A DNA stretch of 28,872 bases from Actinomycetes bacterium (lineage in GTDB: Bacteria; Actinomycetota; Thermoleophilia; Solirubrobacterales; 70-9). The position numbers and the translations under genes are program-made. Below the pieces are notes generated by a model. That model ran no database searches. It was not told where the DNA came from and was given only the letters and a program-made list of their open reading frames with translations. The stretch spans positions 1 to 28,872 of the forward strand of contig JAEZIQ010000008.1 in assembly GCA_023436605.1 (NCBI GenBank). The letters run 5' to 3'. Of the stretch, positions 7,338 through 13,976 are shown piece by piece (within the stretch, counting starts at the first letter, position 1; each line of letters starts with the position of its first letter).

Positions 7338-10300
7338 GTGGACACAAGTAACTTCTGGGCCAGGTTGTCGGCGAGGCCGATCCGAACCGCAGCGCTTTCC
7401 TTCCTGGCCCTGGCTGCTTCGCTGCCGGTGTTCTCCCCGGCCGTGGCGCAGGCCGGCCACTGGAGTTTCGAGACGAAGAAGGCCGCCTCGCTGGATGGCT
7501 GGAAGTTGATTACCGATCCCGCCCAGGCCGGTCCGGGACTTGCGTACCGGGATGGATCGACAGCGCCCTTCAACCCCGAGGGGAAGGGCTTCCTCTCCTC
7601 CGGTGAGACGACCGATTCGGGAATCGAGCGGGACAGCTACACCGGTACCTGGGAATCGCCGGCCTTCAAACTGTCCAGGACCCACGCCTCACTCCTGGTT
7701 CGGGCCAGGACCGACTCTTTCAGCGACCGCGGCGAAGGAAGCTGGATCTCGGTCTGTGAACGGGACAAGGGACTGTCTCGCGGCTGCCGGGAGCTGCTCC
7801 GGGTCGAGGTGAGAGATATCCGTCGGGACTTCCGGCTCGAAACGATCGACCTCAGCCCCTTCGTCGGCAGGAAGGTATTCCTGCAGATGGTCGATGAAGC
7901 TCCGCTGCGCCGGATCACGATCGACAACGTTCGCTTCAACCAGCCTCTGATGCCGACCGATCTTCAAATCGAAGCGGGAACCAAGGGTCCGGAACTGAAT
8001 TGGAAAAAGGCCGCGGACAGCGCCTCGGTCGTGCGCCATGAGGTTTTGCGATCGTCAAAGGCCAACGGTCCCTGGAAGAAGATCGCCAGCCTCAAATGCG
8101 CGAAGAAGAAATGCGGGACCAGGCTTGTCGATCGTGCGGGCGGTCCCGACCGGACCTGGTATTACCGGGTAGTCGCCGTGGGCCGGGACGGCACTCGCTC
8201 CGAACCCAACCGTGGCTTCGCCCGGGCCTACGTTGACCCGATGAAGCGGGGCAAGACGAGGACTTTGAAAGGCCGGAACCTGACCGCGCTTGCCTTCCCG
8301 GTCGGGGGCATCGGTTCGAGCGGGGTCATTCACCTCGGCGACGGTCGTCGTAACCAGGGGCTCATCTTCAACTCTTACGGCACCCAGCACGCCCTGACCG
8401 AATTCATGGTGCCGAACAGCTTCTTCGCGGTCCGGGCGAGCCAGCCCGGCAAGGCCGCGGTGGTGCGCGCGCTCCAGACCGTCAAGGAAGGGCCTTTCTC
8501 GGGAGTCAAGAGCCTCCAGTTCAGCGGCCAGTACCCCTTCGGCAAGTACAGCTTCCAGGACCGCAAACTGCCGGTAACGGTCACCGAGTCGGTCTACAGC
8601 CCGACCATTCCCGGCAACGCGAAAGACTCGGCGATTCCGACCGCTATCTACGAGTTCACTTTCAGCAACCCGGGGAAGAAGCCGGTCAACGTCTCGCTGC
8701 TGGCGACCCAGCAGAACCCCTCCGGGCTCGATGGAGAAAGTGAAGTGACAGGCCCGGACCGGCGCCAGAACCCCGGTTACGGAAGCAACCGGAACGAAGT
8801 CCGGAAAACCGACGGGCGGACCAGGCTGGAGCTTGAAGGAGACAAGGGCGGCATGGCCGTCTCGATTCCCGGGACCGGGGTGACCGGAACCGCGAGCTGG
8901 GATTCTCCCCGCAGCCTGCTCGGACAGTTCCGCAAGTCCGGGTCGGTCAGTGGGCCAGACGAGGCGAACAGTCCCGCCACCCGAGTGACGGTCGACGGCG
9001 CTCTCGCCCGTCAGGTCAAGGTGCCGGCTCGTGGCAAGAAGACCGTCAAGGTGGTGCTTTCCTGGAACTTCCCGGAACGCAGCCGGATGTTCGGCGGCAG
9101 CGGGGTCCAGTACAGCAACTGGTGGAAGAACGCCAGCGAAGTCGACGATTACGTGTTCGCCAACGAGTCCGGTCTCGAGAAACTGACCAGGCGCTTCCGG
9201 GACATGGTCTCCCGGTCGAATCTGCCCCGGTTCGTGCTCGACCGCATCACCGGCAACATCGCCACCCTCCGCAGTCCCTCGATGTTCTGGGCCGAGAACG
9301 GGTTCTTCGGCGGATGGGAGGGATGGGGTTGCTGCTGGAACATGCCGACCCACGTCTGGCACTACGCCCAGACCCACGCCCGGCTGTGGCCCGAGGTCGG
9401 CCGGCGCTTCGAGTCTCAATGGCTGGACGAGGTGACCGACGAAGGGTTGATCCCCTACCGCTACGACCGGTACGAGTTCGCGATCGACGGCCAGCTGGGC
9501 GTCGTACTCGGGGCCTACCGGGATCACCTCTCCTCGCCCGACAACTCCTGGCTTCTGTCCGAGTGGCCCCGGATCGCCAAGGCCCTGGACTACGTGATCG
9601 GGCAAAACGACGCCGACCGGGATGGCGTGATCGGCGGGATGGCTTTGACCACGCTCGACCTGCCCCAGTCGGTCGACGGCCCATGGATCGGCAGCCTCTA
9701 CCTGGCCGCGCTTGAAGCAGCTTCGAGAATGGCCGCAATCGCCGGAGACGCCGCTCATCAGGCCGAATACGCCGAACTGCTGGCCAAGGGCAGGCCGGCG
9801 CAGGAAGCTCGTTACTGGCGGGGCGGGTTCTTTGCGGCGAGTCCGACGGCTGACGAGAACGAGCGCAGCCAGGCCAACGGCCTGGACATCGACATGCTGC
9901 TCGGGCAGTGGTGGGGCTTCCAGCTCGGCCTCGACCCGGTCTACTCGCCGAAACGCATGAAGACCGGCCTCGACCGCCTCTACCGGGAGAACTACCACCA
10001 GGTCCTTTCGGGTGCCAATCCTTACGAGGGCTACTCGATAACCAACCGTTTCCGGACCTTCGCCGAAGAATCAGACGGCGGCATGGTCGCCACGACCTGG
10101 CCGAACGGTGATCCTCCCAAGACCGGAACTTCCTACGCGGACGAGATCTGGCCCGGCCGGGAATACACGGCTGCCGCCACGATGATCGAACAGGGCAAGG
10201 TGCGGGAAGGTCTCGAAGTGGTGCGCGCGGTCGACAGCCGTTACGACGGTCGCCTCCGGAACGATCCGTTCATGGCGATCGGACCTCCCGGCAAGTGGCT

Positions 10301-10751
10301 GGAAACCTGCCACGCCGGAGAAGGCCCGGGCAACCCGTACGGCGATGTCGAATGCGGCAACTGGTACGGACGCTCGCTTTCCGGCTGGTCGCTGCTGCTG
10401 GCACTCCAGGGCTTCCACCACGACGGGCCGGCCGGACTGCTCCGCTTCGCCCCACGCTTCCGTCCGGGAGACCACAGTTCGTTCTTCACCGCCGGAGATG
10501 CCTGGGGTGAGTACTCCCAGAAGGTCAAGCGTGGAAAGGTCGAAATCGCCCTCAAGATCGGCTACGGAAGTCTGCCCCTGAAGCGCCTCGAAGTCGGAAA
10601 CCTGGGTCAAGTGAAGAAGAACGGGATCAAGGTGACGCTCAACGGCACGAAGGTGGCCGGAGCCAAAGTGAGCTTCCGGAGCGGCGTCCTGGTCGTCGAG
10701 TTCAGTCAGGACCCCGGACTCAGGACCGGATCCCGCCTGGTCGTCAAATGA
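7338..10751 (+). CDS. Secreted GH116-like glycoside hydrolase with N-terminal beta-sandwich and FnIII-like domains
   Basis: A 1137-residue exported enzyme. GTG at 7338 is chosen because GGGAGGG (7323-7329) precedes it and a signal peptide follows at once, with probable cleavage after AVAQA near residue 40. Next come a lectin-like beta-sandwich (about 40-195), a fibronectin III-like domain (about 205-295, ending TWYYRVVAVGRDGTRSEPN), then the catalytic part: a GBA2-type N-terminal domain (FPVGGIGSSGVIHLGDGRR) and a DUF608-type alpha/alpha barrel. Aligning by eye with human GBA2, Glu661 in GGWEGWGCC matches the nucleophile segment, and Asp774 or Asp780 in LTTLDLPQSVDGPW is the candidate acid/base. 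GH116 enzymes include beta-glucosidases, beta-xylosidases and glucosylceramidases; this divergent member's substrate is unknown. A strong terminator follows directly. Confidence 0.8.
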   Translation: MDTSNFWARLSARPIRTAALSFLALAASLPVFSPAVAQAGHWSFETKKAASLDGWKLITDPAQAGPGLAYRDGSTAPFNPEGKGFLSSGETTDSGIERDSYTGTWESPAFKLSRTHASLLVRARTDSFSDRGEGSWISVCERDKGLSRGCRELLRVEVRDIRRDFRLETIDLSPFVGRKVFLQMVDEAPLRRITIDNVRFNQPLMPTDLQIEAGTKGPELNWKKAADSASVVRHEVLRSSKANGPWKKIASLKCAKKKCGTRLVDRAGGPDRTWYYRVVAVGRDGTRSEPNRGFARAYVDPMKRGKTRTLKGRNLTALAFPVGGIGSSGVIHLGDGRRNQGLIFNSYGTQHALTEFMVPNSFFAVRASQPGKAAVVRALQTVKEGPFSGVKSLQFSGQYPFGKYSFQDRKLPVTVTESVYSPTIPGNAKDSAIPTAIYEFTFSNPGKKPVNVSLLATQQNPSGLDGESEVTGPDRRQNPGYGSNRNEVRKTDGRTRLELEGDKGGMAVSIPGTGVTGTASWDSPRSLLGQFRKSGSVSGPDEANSPATRVTVDGALARQVKVPARGKKTVKVVLSWNFPERSRMFGGSGVQYSNWWKNASEVDDYVFANESGLEKLTRRFRDMVSRSNLPRFVLDRITGNIATLRSPSMFWAENGFFGGWEGWGCCWNMPTHVWHYAQTHARLWPEVGRRFESQWLDEVTDEGLIPYRYDRYEFAIDGQLGVVLGAYRDHLSSPDNSWLLSEWPRIAKALDYVIGQNDADRDGVIGGMALTTLDLPQSVDGPWIGSLYLAALEAASRMAAIAGDAAHQAEYAELLAKGRPAQEARYWRGGFFAASPTADENERSQANGLDIDMLLGQWWGFQLGLDPVYSPKRMKTGLDRLYRENYHQVLSGANPYEGYSITNRFRTFAEESDGGMVATTWPNGDPPKTGTSYADEIWPGREYTAAATMIEQGKVREGLEVVRAVDSRYDGRLRNDPFMAIGPPGKWLETCHAGEGPGNPYGDVECGNWYGRSLSGWSLLLALQGFHHDGPAGLLRFAPRFRPGDHSSFFTAGDAWGEYSQKVKRGKVEIALKIGYGSLPLKRLEVGNLGQVKKNGIKVTLNGTKVAGAKVSFRSGVLVVEFSQDPGLRTGSRLVVK

Positions 10752-10779
10752 AAAAGGCCCCGCCGGAGCGGGGCCTTTT
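10752..10779. terminator. Bidirectional intrinsic terminator
   Basis: A perfect 12-bp stem (AAAAGGCCCCGC paired with GCGGGGCCTTTT) around a CGGA tetraloop, starting directly after the GH116-like stop codon. The stem begins with A-run and ends with T-run, so it can act in both directions and separates this gene from convergent katG. Confidence 0.93.
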
Positions 10780-10802
10780 CAGCACTTCCTGACGACCTCT
10801 AC

Positions 10803-13022
10803 TCAGTCGAGGTCGAAGCGGTCGGCGTTCATCACCTTGGTCCAGGCGGCGATGAAGTCGGTCACGAACTTGTCCTTCGCGTCGTCCGAGGCGTAGACCT
10901 CGGCCAGGGCGCGGAGTTCGGAGTTCGAGCCGAAGACCAGGTCGGCCCGGGTGCCGGTCCAACCGTTCGAGGACTCGAAGGTGGTCGAGTTCGCGTCGGC
11001 CGGCTTCCAGTTCGTCTCGAAGGAGAGGAGGTTCACGAAGAAGTCGTTCGTGAGGGTCTCCGGGTTCTCGGTCAGGACGCCGTGCTTCGAGCCGCCGGTA
11101 TTCGCGCCGAGGACCCGCAGGCCACCGACCAGAACGGTCATCTCCGGGGCGGTGAGACCGAGCAGGTTGGCCCGGTCGAGCAGCAGGTACTCGGCCGGCA
11201 GGGTGTTGGTTCCGGAGTCGAAGTTGCGGAAACCGTCGACCTTGGGCTCCAGGTACGCGAACGACTCGACGTCGGTCTGCTCCTGGGTGGCGTCGCCGCG
11301 ACCCGGGGTGAACGGAACCGCGACCTCATGCCCGGCCTTGCTGGCGGCCTCTTCGACAGCGACGCTGCCGGCGAGGACGACCAGATCGGCGAAAGAGACC
11401 TGCTTTGAACCGTTGGCCTGGTTGAACTCGGCCTGGATGCCTTCCAGGGCGGTGATTACCGTGGCGAGATTGGCCGGGTCGTTGACCGCCCAGCTCTTCT
11501 GCGGCTCGAGCCGGATGCGACCGCCGTTGGCGCCACCGCGCATGTCACTGGCGCGGTAGGAGCCGGCCGCTGCCCAGGCTGCGGAAACCAGCTGCGAGAT
11601 CGAAAGGCCGGTGCCGAGGATCTTCTCCTTCAGCGCGGCGATGTCGACCTCGTCGATCAGCTCGTGCTCCACGGCCGGGACCGGGTCCTGCCAGATCAGG
11701 TCCTCTTCGGGGACCTCGGGACCGAGGTACCGGGCCTTGGGGCCCATGTCGCGGTGGGTCAGCTTGAACCAGGCGCGGGCAAAGGCATCCGAGAATGCCT
11801 CGGGATCATCGAGGAAGCGGCGCGAGATCTTCTCGTACTCGGGGTCGAACCTGAGTGCGAGGTCGGTGGTCAGCATGCGCGGCTCACGCGACTTGGTCGG
11901 GTCGTGGGCTTCCGGCACCATGTCGGCGCCGCCGCCGTTCTTCGGTCGCCACTGGTGGGCGCCGGCCGGGCTCTCGGTCAGTTCCCATTCGTAGGCGAAC
12001 AGGATGTGGAAGAACTCGTTGTCCCAGCGGGTCGGGTGGTAGGTCCAGGTGACTTCGAGACCGGAGGTGATCGTGTCGTCTCCGGAACCGCTGCCGTAGG
12101 AGCTGGTCCAGCCGAGACCCTGTTCCTCGAGCGAGGCGGCTTCCGGTTCGGGGCCGACGTAGGGCTCAGGGTTGGCGGCACCGTGGGTCTTGCCGAAGGT
12201 GTGACCACCGGCGATCAGGGCGACGGTTTCCTCGTCGTTCATCGCCATCCGGCCGAAGGTCTCGCGGATGTCCTTGGCCGCTTCGACCGGATCAGGATTG
12301 CCGTTAGGGCCTTCCGGGTTGACGTAGATCAGGCCCATCTGGACCGCGGCCAGGGGGTTCTCCAGGTCACGTTCACCGGTGTAGCGCTCGTCGCCGAGCC
12401 ACTCCTTCTCGGGGCCCCAGTAGACATCCTCGTCCGGCTCCCACTCGTCGACGCGACCACCGGCGAAACCGAAGGTCTTGAAGCCCATCGACTCGAGGGC
12501 GACGTTGCCGGCCAGAATCATGAGGTCACCCCACGAGAGCTTGCGCCCGTACTTCTGCTTGACCGGCCAGAGCAGGCGGCGGGCCTTGTCGAGGTTGGCG
12601 TTGTCGGGCCAGCTGTTGAGAGGCGCGAAACGCTGCTGACCGTGACCGCCACCACCGCGACCGTCCATCACACGGTAGGTGCCGGCCGAGTGCCAGGCCA
12701 TGCGGATGATCAACGGGCCGTAGTGGTTGAAGTCGGCGGGCCACCAGTCCTGCGAGGTGGTCAGTACTTCGTTGATGTCCTTCTTGACCGCGCTGAGGTC
12801 GAGCGTCTCGAACTCGGCGGCGTAGTCGAAGTCCTCGCCCATCGGGTCCCGTTCGGCCGTGTTCTTGGCGAGGATGTTCAGGTTGAGGCGGTTCGGCCAC
12901 CACTCGGTGTTGTTGCCTCCTTCGACCGGTCGCGGGAAGTGGTCATGGGCGACCGGGCATCCGCCGGCTTCGTCCTCGTTCATCTCGCCGACTACGGCGT
13001 CGGGCTGCTCGTGTTCAGACAC
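10803..13022 (-). CDS. katG: Catalase-peroxidase KatG
   Basis: A 739-residue bifunctional heme enzyme that destroys H2O2 and has peroxidase activity; cytoplasmic. Full length with both homologous halves. In the catalytic half, Arg107, Trp110 and His111 form the distal site (RMAWHSAGTYR), His274 in AGGHTFGKTHG is the heme ligand, and Trp110, Tyr233 (GLIYVNPEGPNG) and Met259 make the covalent Met-Tyr-Trp adduct needed for catalase activity. Ser320 in DTITSGLEVTW matches Ser315 of the M. tuberculosis enzyme. The start is GTG at 13022, with AAAGGA six bases upstream, and it overlaps the furA stop by eight bases, so the two genes form a coupled furA-katG operon as in mycobacteria and streptomycetes. 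Expression is probably peroxide-inducible through FurA. Confidence 0.97.
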   Translation of the reverse strand: MSEHEQPDAVVGEMNEDEAGGCPVAHDHFPRPVEGGNNTEWWPNRLNLNILAKNTAERDPMGEDFDYAAEFETLDLSAVKKDINEVLTTSQDWWPADFNHYGPLIIRMAWHSAGTYRVMDGRGGGGHGQQRFAPLNSWPDNANLDKARRLLWPVKQKYGRKLSWGDLMILAGNVALESMGFKTFGFAGGRVDEWEPDEDVYWGPEKEWLGDERYTGERDLENPLAAVQMGLIYVNPEGPNGNPDPVEAAKDIRETFGRMAMNDEETVALIAGGHTFGKTHGAANPEPYVGPEPEAASLEEQGLGWTSSYGSGSGDDTITSGLEVTWTYHPTRWDNEFFHILFAYEWELTESPAGAHQWRPKNGGGADMVPEAHDPTKSREPRMLTTDLALRFDPEYEKISRRFLDDPEAFSDAFARAWFKLTHRDMGPKARYLGPEVPEEDLIWQDPVPAVEHELIDEVDIAALKEKILGTGLSISQLVSAAWAAAGSYRASDMRGGANGGRIRLEPQKSWAVNDPANLATVITALEGIQAEFNQANGSKQVSFADLVVLAGSVAVEEAASKAGHEVAVPFTPGRGDATQEQTDVESFAYLEPKVDGFRNFDSGTNTLPAEYLLLDRANLLGLTAPEMTVLVGGLRVLGANTGGSKHGVLTENPETLTNDFFVNLLSFETNWKPADANSTTFESSNGWTGTRADLVFGSNSELRALAEVYASDDAKDKFVTDFIAAWTKVMNADRFDLD

Positions 13023-13476
13023 GGAGTTCCTTTCGGGGGGATTCGTCGTTGCTGGATTCGGACGCGCAGTCGGGGCAGTGACCCCGGTACACGACCTCGG
13101 CCTCGTCGATCACAAAGCCGTGATCATCGGAGGCCGTGAGGCAGGGGGCGTGACCGACCGCGCAGTCCACATCGGCAATCGCCCCGCAGGAGCGGCAGAC
13201 GATGTGGTGATGGTTGTCGCCGACCCGTGATTCGTAGCGGGCAACCGACCCGGGGGGCTGGATGTGACGGATCAGTCCTGCGTCGGTGAAGGCCCGCAGT
13301 ACGTCATAGATCGCCTGATGAGACACATCGGGCAGATCCTCCCTCACCACCTCGAGAATCGAGTTGGTGTCAGCGTGCGGGTGCGAGTAAACCGCCTTGA
13401 GAACCGCGAGGCGCGGCCGGGTGACCCTGAGGTCGACCTCGCGCAGAAGCGCCTCGTATTCAACGGTTTCGGTCAC
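13015..13476 (-). CDS. furA: Fur-family peroxide/metal-responsive repressor FurA
   Basis: A 153-residue Fur/PerR-type repressor. The winged helix occupies residues 1-85 (SHQAIYDVLRAFTDAGLIRH recognition region). The dimerisation domain has the HHH cluster (89-91) for the regulatory metal and two cysteine pairs, Cys94/Cys97 in CRSCG and Cys134/Cys137 in CPDC, for structural zinc. Placement directly upstream of katG, with overlapping ends, is the classic actinobacterial arrangement in which FurA represses its own operon and peroxide relieves it. The GTG at 13476 lies six bases after a TATAAC -10 box, so the transcript probably begins at the start codon (leaderless), as described for mycobacterial furA. 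Metal preference, Fe or Mn, cannot be read from the sequence. Confidence 0.95.
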   Translation of the reverse strand: MTETVEYEALLREVDLRVTRPRLAVLKAVYSHPHADTNSILEVVREDLPDVSHQAIYDVLRAFTDAGLIRHIQPPGSVARYESRVGDNHHHIVCRSCGAIADVDCAVGHAPCLTASDDHGFVIDEAEVVYRGHCPDCASESSNDESPRKELRV

Positions 13477-13482
13477 TCGTCA

Positions 13483-13511
13483 GTTATACCGCTTTTCTTG
13501 AATCAATCAAG
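13483..13511 (-). promoter_or_regulatory. furA-katG promoter with overlapping dyad operator
   Basis: On the minus strand, -35 TTGATT (13510-13505) and -10 TATAAC (13488-13483) are 16 bp apart, and the GTG start follows six bases later. The -35 lies inside a dyad, CTTGA-N5-TCAAG (13511-13497), a likely FurA site. The dyad reaches into the last codons of the upstream DUF6314 gene. Confidence 0.75.
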
Positions 13512-13976
13512 TTTAGGCTTCTCGACCCGGCGGTAGACGGTTTCGATCAACTGGTCCTTGGCTGGTCCCTCGACCCTCCAGGTGGTGCGAAAATTGTCCT
13601 GGTCCTCGACTGCGATCCGGCCCCGGTAGAGGTCGTCCCGGCAGGGATGAGCCACGGCGCAACTGCCCGGTTCGAGGTCGAGCCGATGAAACGGACGGCC
13701 ATCATCGAAGCGGACGACCCAGCCCGAACCGGACGGTTCGATGGTCAGCTCCCGGGAGGTGGAAGTGCTCGCCTGCCCGAACTCGAGCTGGCCTGTCTCC
13801 TTCCACCGGAGACCATCGCCTTCGGGCAGAAAGGACGCCGTTCCACCGGCTTTTCCCTCGGTGGAGCCGCTTTGAAGCTTTCGTTCAAACCGCCACTCGC
13901 CCCGGAAGTAAGCGATCGGGTCACTGACCCGGAATGGGAGGCTACTCCTCGGTGTCGTGTCCTGAGGCGTCTTCAT
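13503..13976 (-). CDS. DUF6314-family protein
   Basis: A 157-residue protein matching the DUF6314 pattern: FRGEWRFERKL near the start, a glycine-rich strand (GTASFLPEGDGLRWKETGQL), a central RFDDGRPFHRLDLEPG block, conserved AHPCRDDLYRGRI, and the ending TTWRVEGPAKDQLIETVYRR. Such proteins are probably small lipocalin-like beta-barrels; function is not established. I chose the ATG at 13976; an in-frame GTG at 14003 would add nine residues. With the ATG, the gene overlaps the end of the upstream beta-helix gene by 35 bases, so translation may be coupled. The furA start lies 26 bp downstream, and the furA promoter's -35 element sits in the last codons of this gene. Any functional link to FurA is only positional. 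Confidence 0.8.
   Translation of the reverse strand: MKTPQDTTPRSSLPFRVSDPIAYFRGEWRFERKLQSGSTEGKAGGTASFLPEGDGLRWKETGQLEFGQASTSTSRELTIEPSGSGWVVRFDDGRPFHRLDLEPGSCAVAHPCRDDLYRGRIAVEDQDNFRTTWRVEGPAKDQLIETVYRRVEKPKLD

Noticed and set aside
8055..9998. 647-residue minus-strand open frame
   Set aside because: Antisense to the GH116-like gene; no domain, signal or family pattern, and long antisense frames are expected in high-GC DNA.
11664..13139. 491-residue plus-strand open frame
   Set aside because: Antisense shadow of katG and furA with no recognisable protein features.
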